A stretch of DNA of 64,000 bases. Origin: Inonotus obliquus (taxonomy: Eukaryota; Basidiomycota; Agaricomycetes; Hymenochaetales; Hymenochaetaceae). The first letter of the stretch is position 1. Each line of letters opens with the position of its first letter. This document shows, in pieces, positions 22,548 through 33,761 of the stretch. Position numbers and translations under genes: made by a program. The notes under the pieces were generated by a model. It searched no databases. It was given only the letters and a program-made list of their open reading frames with translations, and had not been told where the DNA came from. The stretch is from contig JAJHTX010000001.1 in NCBI GenBank assembly GCA_032164295.1, forward strand, positions 806,001 through 870,000, read 5' to 3'.

Positions 22548-24214
22548 ATGTCTTCGGATGATGGTTCTGACGGAATTCTCGTTTCCGTAGCAGATCATTT
22601 TCAACACAGTCCGTCTATGTTGTTACTTCGAGTGCCACTGGCTCTAATGCATCTTTGACTACGTAGTTCAGCAAGTTGACGAAGCTATCTACCTGGGCTT
22701 ACAGATCGCTGGAGGGCACATCCTTTTGCCTATCCTTGTCCTCACAATCCTGTTCTCGAGTAAAGTCATACGGCATCCTGTCTTCATTGCCTTTTGCATC
22801 TCATGGATACTCTCCTCCATAATGCATTCCTTGCTGTAAGCCCATCCGAAAATTACACGCAGCTTTATTACAGCGATTCTTCTCTAGATTGTACAAAGGC
22901 CGCAGCAGAAACGATCAGCTTTCCTTGGTTCCATCACAGAATAGCTGTCTCATCCAGGCATCATTAACAAGCGGTGTTCAGGCACTGTAAGTTCCTCATT
23001 CTACTGTTTCTCCAACCCGTGAAATATTGATGGGATCGACAGGACTGCCTGCACGAATTTTGCGCTTGCTTTACATGTCCGTTTGGCCCTTCCACTCGAT
23101 ACTTATTTCCCGCTCCCCAACTTACGAATGTTTAGCTATGGTTGATACTCTGGCTCCGTCCCTCGTCAGAAAGTCAGAGAATAACCCCCTTTTCAACAAG
23201 CCGCGAGGGGATCATCTACAACTGCACAGTCAGTCTTTTCAAACGCATTGGCATCCACAATTCACATCCCATTTCCTGACTAAATTTTCAGCTTCTTGGA
23301 CTCCCCTACCTCGCCTTCGTTGCTTTTGCAACAACATCGGTAGTGGTAGGTCAAGTAGGTATTTGATGCTAGTGGCTGATACAAATAGCATGCTGCAGAT
23401 CGGGCACAATCCCGCCAGAGATGGTGCTGGTGAACTGATTCCGGGATCCAACCTCTCAATTCCTGGTGTCTTCTATTGCTTCATTCTTATGAATGCAGAT
23501 TTCAATCATTCACTAGTTCCGGGTTTCAAGATGTAGGTTATTGGAAGCAGTGGCACACATGCAACAGCCTGACGATCTTCTGGGCTACAGAACGCTGGCA
23601 GTTATTACCTTCTTTTGCTCATTATCCCTCTTTACGATGGTCTTCGAAGGTATAACCCCTCTCCACGCTAACTTCCTTACTGATGTTTTGCTAGTATACA
23701 CCGCAGTATTAATCTACAGGAGGCGATCTTATCTAAAGCAGACGACAATTAACTGGACAGCACCTTTCTTCCGAATCTTCTTGTTCAGTATTTATCGTGT
23801 TGTTGTGATTGGGTGAGTTATTTCTAATCGCTGAAATACTCAACTCATTATGGTCTAATGAGACTTTGTGGCAGTTTGAACATGCAAATCGCAATTCATC
23901 CAGACGGATTGGTTATGGTTGGAATAGCGCGAAATAACGTATATAACGGTATCATAGACTTCTTCAATGCGGCAAGTAAGTCTGTCAATTTTTGCTTTGG
24001 ATTAATGTGTCTGATTTCGAATTGTTAAACAGCCCCCCTTGTAGCATTCGTCATCTTTGCTTTTGAAAAAGTACGTGTCCCGTTCAGGAATAGCCTCATT
24101 ATATTTGATAACATTAAATGTCTTCTCCAGGACATCCTGGACGTTTGGTGTTTCTGGAGAAAGAATAAAGGCGTTGCGAAAGACAGTCCTTCAGCTTCGA
24201 AAGAGAGCGTTTAA
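22548..24214 (+). CDS. Orphan seven-transmembrane, GPCR-like protein
   Basis: Twelve exons (22548-22586, 22672-22835, 22888-22986, 23043-23076, 23136-23228, 23292-23345, 23399-23532, 23591-23649, 23695-23812, 23875-23975, 24033-24070, 24131-24214) give about 338 residues. After a short hydrophilic N-terminus come hydrophobic segments GGHILLPILVLTILFSS, VFIAFCISWILSSIMHSLLL, ALTACTNFALALHLWLILW, LLGLPYLAFVAFATTSVV, ITLAVITFFCSLSLFTMVF, FLFSIYRVVVIGLNM and PLVAFVIFAFEK, then a cytosolic DVWCFW and a Ser/Lys tail. This layout, with a charged loop between helices 3 and 4, is that of the large orphan 7TM families of mushrooms. Ligand and G-protein coupling are unknown. The join 23077-23135 (donor GTCCGT) is the weakest. 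Confidence 0.65.
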
Positions 24215-24931
24215 ACCGACGCCATTTCTGTTCATTGGTATCATGGTTGTGAATATTGTGTCACGAGTTGGCTCGTCGCTGTCGGGTTTTGTGGTGCAAT
24301 TCAGAATTTGGATTCTAATTGCCTTTGTTATTCTGTGTTCTCGGACTTGGGTGCCTACAGGTAGTCGAGGAAGTATACTATCATTATTCGGTCTCGAGAT
24401 AGCTAGTATATTTGATGCCAGTACGTAGAAAGGTGGACTTCCCCCGAACATCTGAATAAGACATTTTCGAGCATGACGCTAGCAATCAGCCCGAAATTGC
24501 AATGGTCGTTCTGTCATAGGCAGGTTTGACTACAATCTCGAGTGAAACGTAATGTCCATAAATCTATTAAATCTGGGGGGTTTATATAATACAGTACGTG
24601 GCAAACAATGTCCAAACGCGGTCGTAACGGGAAAGAAAAATGCGATGGGCGAAATGCATTTTTACTTGAGATGAGCGAGGAATAGCGAAGGTCGGTGAGC
24701 TCGTTAAGACAACATGCCCGACAGCAGAAGCGTGGGTATATGATTAGGCATAAAATGTCCGAACTAGTGAAGGAGCGCTTTAATAACCGAATCCCCCATT
24801 GTCTGCCTTGTGCAGCCTCGAAGTCTTACGACCAAACATGCCTTCAGCTATTTTAGAAGTCAAGAGAGAAACAGTCAGACAAATAACCACTAAGATTGGA
24901 ATGGTGGGATACAGACGTATGGGAAGGCTCA
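24215..24931. other. Convergent intergenic region, no gene seen
   Basis: About 700 bp between two stop codons that face each other; it should hold two 3' UTRs. The open frame at 24057-24428 reads across introns of the 7TM gene in another phase. Confidence 0.5.
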
Positions 24932-26174
24932 TCAATCCGACGTACCAGGGTGCGCTTGTGTGTTCCCTGGCCTTGTAAGGTCATTAGCATCGCCGTACTC
25001 ATATCCAGAGTTTCCGCCATAGTAGTTAGGGTTGCTACCAAATGCTTGAGGTGTAGGTTGGGGATCGTGTGTGTATGCGTTGGAAGGGTACATAAATCTA
25101 CCCGCGCCACCATTGTCAACGGATCCTTGACGGGTGCTTGTGTAGGTTGGTGCACGCTGCGGCGGGTACCCGCCACCCGTAACACCAGAGCGTTCTGAGT
25201 AAATCGATCGTGCCTCCGTTTGTGGCTTCTCTGCTAGGATAGTCGAAACGCTTGCTGTACTATCATTTCTTCCATGACCCGGTCCGCGCCCAACATTGCG
25301 CGCTAGAGGCGCAGCTGCATCTCGGTCGTCATCAACAGACGGTCGTGCATCCCATGGATCCGCACGATTCGTAAGTGGGATTGCACCGCTTTCGACCCCT
25401 GCGACAGAGTAAATCGAGTTATATTTCTCATGGTCTCGGCGCTGGCCAGTACCGTAGGAGGAAATGACAGTATATAGATAGAACTGATGGATTAGACACG
25501 ACCATGAGAAACGTTAGCATTGGCATCACATCATAACCGCCGGTAGTCAACGAAATGGCGAACCTGCATGATAGCAAGGATGACCCAGAGGCCGCCCATA
25601 AGTCCAACAGTAACCCAAGTAAATATGTTGCAGAGGGTCTGACCCTCGTCGACAGTTGAGTCGGCTGCAGTAGTCGAGTTGGCTGAGAAGAATTCCTCTA
25701 AGCAATCATCAACAGCTGTATCGTGTCGTACTGCAGACATAACGATCCAAGTCGCCGCTACTGAGAATGCCGCGACGCTAAGCATAATGTGCAACGTCGT
25801 GTAACGGCGGAACAGAATCGCTTTCTCCTGCAGACATGTAGTTAGATGGTTTCACTCTGACCCGAGCACGACGAGGTGTATGTACCTTGAAAACACCGAT
25901 GAAACCAAGGACTTGCATACCAGCAGCAGCGAAGCATATAATCGCTAGTACTAGTTTGGCCATCCCTGGTACAGAAGCGCCAACGACTAGAGAACAAGAA
26001 ATACCATTAGCAACGCCAAGCGACTAATTCACAAACGACAGTGGACGCACTTGAGGGAGTCGCAAGAGCAAGTATGGCTACTAGAAAAGCCAAGATGAAC
26101 TGTTCAGCCAGCGTGGCATACACGCCCGCGTTCATGATTGGGATGGCGCAGCAGCAATAATTCCGAGGTTTCAT
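24932..26174 (-). CDS. Four-helix membrane protein with long Gly/Pro/Tyr-rich cytosolic tail
   Basis: Four exons (26051-26174, 25886-25986, 25564-25827, 24932-25483) give 346 residues. Helices: AEQFILAFLVAILALA; AKLVLAIICFAAAGMQVLGF; LHIMLSVAAFSVAATWIVM; and TWVTVGLMGGLWVILAIMQ running into FYLYTVISSYG. Between helices 3 and 4 is a ~45-residue loop with two Cys and a possible N-glycosylation site (NST). The last ~170 residues are disordered, rich in Gly, Pro, Tyr and Asn (YYGGNSGYEYGD near the end). The topology resembles fungal tetraspan/MARVEL-like plasma-membrane proteins. I do not recognise a named family. Confidence 0.75.
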
Positions 26175-26308
26175 GGTTCTTGTCTTGTGAGGACTAAGGA
26201 GTCTAAGATTGTTTTAGGACCTGCCCAATGAGTACTCCTCTAGGAGCTTGTGAGTTTCGGAAATGGAGATTCTTGAGAAGGTCCCGCGTCTAATCGTCGA
26301 CGATGAGA

Positions 26309-26338
26309 GTGAAGGTGAAGGTGAAGGTGAAGGTGAAA
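26309..26338 (+). repeat. Hexanucleotide microsatellite (GTGAAG)n
   Basis: Five tandem copies of GTGAAG, the last changed at one base, upstream of both the four-helix protein gene and the NPC2-like gene. Likely polymorphic between strains. Confidence 0.9.
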
Positions 26339-26594
26339 GAGGTGATGGCCAAGCGCGACAGAGCTGCGGCGCCGTTCATGAGCGCGAGAGATTCACAGCC
26401 TAACGTAATTGCACGTGGCACAATAAAAGTCCTTGGGGTCTAAGTTTAGGTAAGCTACCCCCGGAAGTGACTTGACGTATTTGGACTCCTTTGGTGTGCT
26501 CATTGGTGTTTGGATCCGTGCTTGCTCTTCAACGACGATAACGACGCCATTGCAGCATCCTCTCCTTTACTAAACATCCGCACGACTATCTACG

Positions 26595-27336
26595 ATGAAG
26601 TACTTAAAGCTGCTTCTCACCGTCCTTGCCCCAATCTCTATCGTAAGCGGTTCGGTGGTGTTACAGGAGAATGCCGTGCAATCGCAAGATGAACCTGTGC
26701 GGACCACGGATGGTTGGGGTTGGGATGACTGTGGTATGTATGTTCACTATATCGAAGTGTTGGAGGCGGCTGAAAGTGAGATTTAGGAGAACCTACGGAT
26801 CCCATTCAGATCAAGTCCATTGAAGTCATTCCCGATCCCCCAAAGCCGGGCGAGAACTTAACCGTGAAAGTGTCGGCGTACGCTCAAGAGCGTGTGGAGG
26901 TGAGACCCGTGGATTTAATGCTGTTATTGTATTTATACTCAGAAAAACTCAGGAGGGTGCCTATGCAGACGTGCTGGTAAAGATTGGAGCCATCAAGCTC
27001 CTAAATAAGCGTTTCGACTTGTGCGAGGAAGCGTAAGTTATTGGTACTTGCTTCCGAATAGGAGTATCTCATTTCTCGATCTAGACGTAACGCAGAGGCT
27101 GACGTTCAGTGTCCCGTTGAAGAAGGAGACTACTTGGTTGAACAGACCGTTCAGCTACCGAAGGAAGTACCCAGAGGTCAGCACACTTTTACATATCTCC
27201 ACCCATACAGGCATTAATCTTTTGTGTCACAGCCAAGTTCCTCGTGCAGGTCCGCGGCTACACCAATGAAGACGAAAACTTGATATGCACCGACATCACT
27301 GTCGACTTCAGGCCCAAGTTCCCGCACGTCTGGTAG
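26595..27336 (+). CDS. NPC2: NPC2-like ML-domain phosphatidylglycerol/phosphatidylinositol transfer protein
   Basis: Five exons (26595-26733, 26787-26899, 26953-27032, 27085-27176, 27233-27336) give 175 residues, the usual size. A signal peptide (MKYLKLLLTVLAPISIVSG) precedes the ML domain: WGWDDCGEPTDPIQIKSIEV, PDPPKPGENLTVKV, ADVLVKIGAIKLL, DLCEEA, VQCPVEEGDYLVEQTV and a final strand FLVQVRGYTNEDENLICTDITVDF. Six Cys at family positions should form three disulfides. The protein carries sterol or phospholipid in the vacuole lumen or secretory path. The NLT sequon is a likely glycosylation site. Confidence 0.92.
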
Positions 27337-27863
27337 ATTCACCCGATATACCGACGATAGGAGTGATACGGTTCTGATACCTCTAGTTCGAGACCTTTTT
27401 CATGTTTTTATGGCAATTTGTTTGATGCGCTTTGTAGTACACACTGATTTACGTAATGGCATGTCCGATCTTTGAAATCTTTTATTGTCTTCCATGAATG
27501 TGTAGGTTCATCTGTGGTGGATGTTTCCATGCGCGATAATTTGATAGTACCTCCGAAGCGATACGAGAACTAAATGTACCGCTACTGCTTCGTCTTCTTG
27601 TAAGACAGGAATGAAAGTTGGAATGAAGGCACTGATGGTCTTCAATTTCCTGTCTGGGTCTCAGAACTACCGAGTCGGTCCTTGATACCGGTGATACGAG
27701 TTTTACGATCGCACAACATCGAAACCTCACCCCTAAGCACGTTTGCTCCCTTGCTAACCGTAACAATTTCTTCACGGGACATAATGGTTCGTCGAGAAGA
27801 GTTCAACCAATATTGTTATTTCAAACTAAAAGAAGTATATCCTCCACTGAGTAGTTGATAACA
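27337..27863. other. Convergent intergenic region, no gene seen
   Basis: About 530 bp between the stops of the NPC2-like gene and the amidohydrolase gene; 3' UTRs expected. Confidence 0.5.
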
Positions 27864-30800
27864 TTAGAATAGCTCAACCTGGCCACGGCGGAACGAAATG
27901 ATTCCCACAACCTTTGCTTCGATATCGAGCAAGTTGCCACCTTTCGTGACAACAAGATCCCTCTCCACCGATGCCTCAGAGTCAGCACCGAGCAGTCGCT
28001 CGATATTCGTAGAAGCCAGGGCAAACGCGTCAGACTCGCTTAACTGTCCTCCTGATTCGATGTATTCCTGTGTTGAATATCATCCGTAAATTAGACTTCA
28101 ACTAACGCAAATATGACAGTGAAACGACATGGACGCACCCATCGAATGTCAAATCGTGTATTATGTGCGGCCCATGCTGAAACAGCATAGGGAAGGTTCC
28201 CGCACGCAAGTCCAAACCCAACAGTGACATTGTGCCTCATCAATCGCGTGGTCGCACTTTCTTCTGACAATGGAGGCCCTGGTAATCTGAGAGTAACATA
28301 AAATTAGCAAGCTTAAGGTGATTGAAGGTAGTCCATACATGCGCAATTGATCCCATGTCGTAGGGAATGGTCGAACGGGGTTCAGTATGACACCAACACC
28401 CGCTTCTCCAAGCTCTCGTGCCAGAAGGTGCGCCTCTGAAGCACCAGTCAAAGTGACTCGCAGCGGTGTTCCCGTAGAAGTCTCAACTTCCTCCTTCAGT
28501 TCAAGGAGGGTCGCAATGTGGTCCGCACTGTGTACGTTGATAACCAATGGCATCTCACCCTGTATCCCGGATGAGCGATAAGTCCATCAGCACGAATCAA
28601 AGTACTGACCTGAAGGACCTTCTCGATCCATTGTCCAAGATCACCATCCGGCTTAACCGTAAGCAGCCTGCGCAGTGCTGCAATCTGTGTACTGACACTC
28701 GGCTGTCCAATCGACGCGATACCAAAGTGCAGCGCAGTAACATTCTGAATGACACCTCCAGAAGTCGTCTTGAACGGAGCACCCGTCGAGAAATGTGTGC
28801 TCAATCCAGTAAGGAATCCACTCGATGCGGGTGCAGTGATCCCAGACGTAACACCAGCCCTATACGCAAGCAATGCATTCCTCGTTGCGAACTTGAGTCC
28901 ATCCACCGCGCGTATGACGGGATTCTGTCCCAGAATGCCAGGCTGACTTCCCGTGAGTATGTCGATGACCGTTCCGTCGGCCGTCGAGTCTTCCAGCCCA
29001 ATCTCCTGTAGGCCTAGGTCGCTGCCGAACGAAACCAGGCCAGGATTGATCGAACCGCCCTCCAGATCGACGATGGTCGCATTGTCGGAAGACAAGTACG
29101 ATGTGCAGGACACGCTGCAAATGATTTTGCCAGCTTGCGCAACAACGAGGCCCAAGCCTTCGAGTTTCGTGTTCCTTATTGATCCTGAGATCTCGTCGAC
29201 ATTCCAAACGCTGGCCACATTCGTGAATACAACGATCGACTCTGCAAGACGCTTCCCTGGAAGAAGAGGTGGAAGACCCTCATACTCAATTGTTTCTTTC
29301 GTCTCTTCGTCGAAATTTGGTGTTTCCGGAATTTGTTGGAGATCTTGCGCCTTTTTGACAACGTACGGAGACTTTAGCTGCGCAATGCCATCGATGAATA
29401 CCTGCTTCGGTGTGGTTCCGAGTTGCAGTGGATGGCTGTCCCACAGCACAACATCTAGTTGATTTATACAGTGTTCAGGGCTTGCTGCCGCGGCAAGACA
29501 GAAAGATACTGACCAGCATCGTACCCTTGTTTGATATAGCCAATACGATGGTCGTATCCGAGGACTCCTGCAGCTGTCGTGGTGACAGATGCAAGAGCAA
29601 TGTTCGGAGGAAGACCGAAGAAGTGAGCTTGCTGGGCTTCATGAAGTAGATATCTTGACACGATAGCGGGGTCTGGAGAACTTCTCTGTCTATATGTTGC
29701 AAAGAAGACAGATGAATGTATTACTCACGATCACTCTGATGCATGGGTCAGCATATCAGTAACTAGATTGTGTGGTTGAGGCTACGCACCTTCATGACGA
29801 CACGCAAGCCTGCATCGTGCAGGATTTGAGGGGCGAATACCGAGTGTCTATAAGCTTCGCGTTTGTATCTCGAGAACGAAGCAAACATCGCAGCAGCAGG
29901 GGGAACGTCTTTGGTATTGGTAATTACAAATTAGTATCTGGTGACGAATGATCAGGGCTACATACCCCCATAAGCACTCTTCAGCAGATCTGGAACAAGG
30001 TACGTTTCATGTGCATGATGAAAAGCGGCAATGGGAAATTTGAATTCATTGGTTAACTGTATAATGCAAACGTTAAGGGCAGCGTGTGAAAATGTAAGGT
30101 CTATTACCTACCCGGACAAAGTTGTCCAAATCGACTGCTTCGTAGCAGTGCGTATGAACCTGTGCATCTTTCTCATCAAAGGTCGCCGAGTTATCAAGCA
30201 AGTGCAACCCACCCGGACTTTGCCCCGAAGAACATCGACCGCTGCCTCCCACTGCAGTTCCTCGGGAAACTTAGCATTATCGTCTAGTATACCATTGAGA
30301 GCACGTTCGCAGAACTCATCCTGTGCCTCCTTCAATTTGCGAGCCGTATCATACCTGAATAGAGAATGCCATGAAACCTAATCGCTGTTTTTTTAAAAAA
30401 AAAAAGAAATTCGCATACGTCGAACGAAGTTGCCATTCCGTATCCATACGCGTCTGTTGGAATACACTAGCTGCTTAAAGTATTAACACAGATTATTAAG
30501 AGGATTCAGGCAACGTACAAGGATTCTCTCCTGTTCGTTCAAGCATTGAGATGCAAGCTGATCAATAGCAGAAAATTGCCGACGCACCGCAGGCATGCCT
30601 ATGCCAAAATGTCAGAATACAATGGGATGAGAATGAGGTTACGCACTTCATATGTCTCCATCTTGGCGTCTTGTCGTGGTCGACTTCCGAACCATTCAGT
30701 CCATAAGGTGGTTCAAGGAGAAAAGAAGTCGGTGTCCGTTCGGTTGTCGGTCTCATCTTAATTGCGAATGCTTGGCCGCCTGTGTAATGTATTTCAGCTA

Positions 30801-31591
30801 CAATCAGACTGCGGTTGCTCAATACAAACTGACCTATGGCATCTGCAGAACCAGGAAGAATAAGGCTCGTCGTTAGGCCACCAGCGATCGCCAGTTCATA
30901 CGAAGCGTCGTGAGTATTCAAACCGTCGAGGGAGCGGAGCCATGGTTGCGTAGGACCTTTCACAGAGTTCGAGTCATCTGCACCATTGAGCTCGGGTGCT
31001 GAACCAACGGCGATGTGTGAGTGAACATCTATGATACTGGAGGAGGTCTGAATTCGGCATTATGAATAGAAACGATGCGTAAACGAACCCGGGAGTAAGC
31101 CAAGCACCTGAAGCATCAACTACATCGGCATCAAGGTGAACTTTCTTTGAGTGAGGTGCTTCAGAGGTGCCCGTGTATATTTCCTTGATGAGACCATGAT
31201 CCAGTAGGACATCTCCGGTAACGACTTCGGTTCCATTCGCGAATCCGGTCCAAATAGTCGCGTATTTTATCAAGGTCGCCTTCGTACCAGGTACGAATCG
31301 GTCCGATTCTTCTCTCTCGTAAAAGTCATCTGGTGGACCTGGCTTGACATCGACGGCTCGACAACGCGCAAGGATTTCCGGAGAAATAGCACGCGCAGAT
31401 TTCGGATGCAGGTTGCTCTGAAGGAACGCGTTTCCGGTGAAGACATACAGAAAGACAGACGAGACGACGAGACCAATTGTTGCTCGTCGTTGCCATTGCA
31501 CGCTACGAACTCGCCTATTCACGGAGGAATGGGAGCTGCTCAAGCCCAATTCATCGTCGCGTTCGACCTTGGATGTTGAGAGCAGAGGCAT
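27864..31591 (-). CDS. Membrane-anchored amidohydrolase-superfamily protein (often labelled CE9-like)
   Basis: Sixteen exons (31089-31591, 30834-31036, 30647-30779, 30588-30598, 30519-30530, 30419-30470, 30213-30354, 30112-30159, 29966-30056, 29790-29908, 29729-29735, 29514-29672, 28610-29454, 28339-28559, 28139-28286, 27864-28067) give 965 residues. One membrane helix (ATIGLVVSSVFLYVF, about residue 40) follows a cytosolic N-terminus. The TIM-barrel metal ligands are seen as DVHSHIAVG, VHTHCYEAVD, FHHAHETY and MKSDHP. A second, degraded domain half follows (exon 13 onward), ending in LLDIEAKVVGIISFRRGQ. The family hydrolyses C-N bonds in small rings or amino sugars; the substrate is unknown. 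Exons of 11, 12 and 7 nt are required to keep HACGENPSS and MKSDHPAIV. A TATATAA-type box lies 65 bp upstream. Confidence 0.85.
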
Positions 31592-31656
31592 AATGGGTCA
31601 CAGCCGCCAGCTAGACGAGGATGAAACGGAGTACTTTCGAGTTGATTCAACTCGGT

Positions 31657-31664
31657 TTATATAA
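31657..31664 (-). promoter_or_regulatory. TATA-like box of the amidohydrolase gene
   Basis: TTATATAA, self-complementary, about 65 bp before the minus-strand ATG at 31591. The spacing to the start codon fits a short 5' UTR. Confidence 0.45.
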
Positions 31665-32014
31665 GTGAGTGTGAGAAGCAGCACGCGAAAGAAGCACGTA
31701 ATCAGCATTCGACTCGGATACATCAAAGCGTTGTTCGGGCGCGGGATATTCCATGGTGCTTATGGTCGAAGAGTCGGGGATAACGCAATACCTTCAGGTG
31801 TTTTTGTGTGGCAAAGAGGGGGCCTTAGCAGGCCTTAGCCAGCATGGAAGTCGATACTTCCGAGTCTCCGCGAAACGCTTGGGAACGATGCGATTCCATT
31901 TTGGTATCCGCGTGAGTTCGGTCGTGATGTGACGAGAATGGTCACGACGCGTCAAACTCCCACCGTCAGCTCTTTCCCATCTGGTAGCCAACTACCTGGG
32001 TAACCTGAAGTTGA

Positions 32015-32452
32015 ACACTAACCTCAGCGTTGTCAGATGAAAGTGCGACTGTGCGATTGGTGAGGTGCAATGTCACTGCACTGTTGGGTTTGGGATCGCG
32101 TACGGGAGCCTGTTCTATGCTGTCTCGGCATGGGCTACACACAAGTGACACAACACTCGTTTTGACATCCAACGGGTGCGTTCATTTTACTCTACCACCG
32201 TCGTCAAGGTAGTTAAAGCCTGATTCTATGATATTCAACATAGAAATACATCAAGTCAAGAGGACAGCTAAACGAGTTCGACCCGCTTGCTTTGGCCTCC
32301 AAAAATGTGGAAAGGCTTGCTTGGTGCCGATGTTGCGACGTCAGCGGATAAGGTCCTTTAGTGTTGTCACGAAAGGTGGTTGCTTGCTTGACCTTGAAGC
32401 AAAAATAGCGGGGATCATATCGTCCCGACGTGGTCAGGTTGAGCTATTTTGA
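32015..32452 (+). pseudogene. Truncated, frameshifted copy of the 3' end of the neighbouring amidohydrolase gene
   Basis: Read on the + strand, this segment matches the last two exons of the amidohydrolase (27864-28286, minus strand) and the intron between them. Shared blocks include GTCAGATGAAAGTGCGAC, the ATGCTGTNTCNGCATGGGC region, ATGATATTCAACA at the intron end, and a tail that still reads VVTKGG then EAKIAGIISSRRGQVELF before TGA at 32450-32452. At least two frame breaks lie between: one extra base after the ERL codons near 32310 and a stop/shift near 32360. The start of the gene and its active-site half are missing, so it cannot make the enzyme. Confidence 0.8.
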
Positions 32453-32729
32453 TCTCAAACGAGAATGTAAGGTAAGATGTTTTGATACGAGTCTCCATTA
32501 CTTGCGCGACCTAGCGTAGTATGTACAAGTATCTACTAGTAGAAGTTCGTTTATCAGCGTTAGGTTTGGAAGAAATTGACCCATTGACTCGTGCGGCATG
32601 CAAATATTGTGCCTGCCTTTATTGATTGGAAATAAACGACAATCAACCACGTGCTTCTTCTTTGCTTTTCGTCCACTCCCGTCTCAGCAGAAAAGCTCCT
32701 TTCCAGCTCTTCGCTGGACAAAGGAAATC

Positions 32730-33716
32730 ATGCTTGAAGCCTTCGCCGACTTCGATATCTCAGATGAGGAAAGCACCCGAGCTAACCGAGAAGATCGCAT
32801 GCGATCCGCTTTTGAAAAAAGTAAACTTAGCTATGAGCATGAACTAGTATTCACTGAACCTGGTGTGGGTAGTATTACTCGTCTTCCACACCACAGAATC
32901 CTATTGCCGTGTTCTTTGCAATAGTACTGACTTTAGTCTCACTCTTAGTGGTACGATCCACCGATTATCCCACCACCAACGAAACTACACATTCGAAATA
33001 TCGACTACAATTTACACAACTTATATCTCAAACAAGAATACTCGAAGGCTTTAAGTCTTGCTCTTTCTCAGATTGAAGTGGAAGAGAATAGCTCTTATGG
33101 TGAAGGGAGAGAGTTTCAGCTTATCGATATAGCAATTCGGTGTGCACTTAGAATTGGGAATACTGAACTTGCGGGTCGGCTCTCTGACAAGACGGCGAAA
33201 AAGGTAAGTTCGGTGTGGATGGAGTATATATTACTGTTAAGGCCTCAATTATTTTGTTAGTGGTCTTCTAATGTTGGCTTAGGTACAACAGCAGCAGAGG
33301 CTTACCTTGCTGCTTTTCGCCCAAGAGGTAAGTAGTATTGATGATACACGTTTTACCCAACTCTGGCACTGACGAAAACCCCAGATGCACTAGGTGCTAT
33401 CCTGACAGTTATCTCAATACGAGGACCAACAATGATTTATGTACCAATGCTATACAAGGCACTAGAAGGTTTATCACAGGACGTACAATATCCGGAAGCT
33501 CTCGAGTCAATATTATCGATAGTCCGAGCGCATATACGCCATCGAAATTCAGGTGGCAAAGAACTGCAAATTATAGCCGACGAGGCGGATGCCACACTTT
33601 GGTTGGAGAAATGTGCCATCTCAGGGACGGATCAGCAGCGTCTGCTCAAGCTCTTATGTCATAATGCATCCTGCGAGATTGACGGAGCTGAAGGAAGAAG
33701 CGTTAGGACGCTGTAA
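32730..33716 (+). CDS. Conserved hypothetical protein, TPR-like helices
   Basis: Four exons (32730-32864, 32949-33203, 33261-33327, 33385-33716) give 262 residues. After an acidic N-terminus (AFADFDISDEESTRANRED) the chain is mostly helical, with pairs such as LYLKQEYSKALSLALSQIE and LIDIAIRCALRIGNTELAGRLSDK that look like TPR units, and a C-terminal run of helices (VPMLYKALEGLSQ; ESILSIVRAHI). No signal or membrane segment. The short proline-rich PPIIPPPTK block precedes the helices. I recognise no named family; a scaffold role would be a guess. Confidence 0.65.
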
Positions 33717-33761
33717 GACAAAGAATGCACTCTACATAGGATCTATCAATTACATGTAACA

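Noticed and set aside
21932..24430. Two separate membrane-protein genes instead of one 7TM gene
   Set aside because: All twelve exons join in phase and the helices add up to seven; splitting would leave parts without start or stop.
28547..29462. Long plus-strand frames opposite the amidohydrolase
   Set aside because: They are antisense shadows of the 845-nt exon 13, which has strong homologous motifs on the minus strand.
30385..30405. T7/A12 tract as a terminator or retroposon tail
   Set aside because: It lies within an intron of the amidohydrolase gene, with no element upstream and no flanking duplication.
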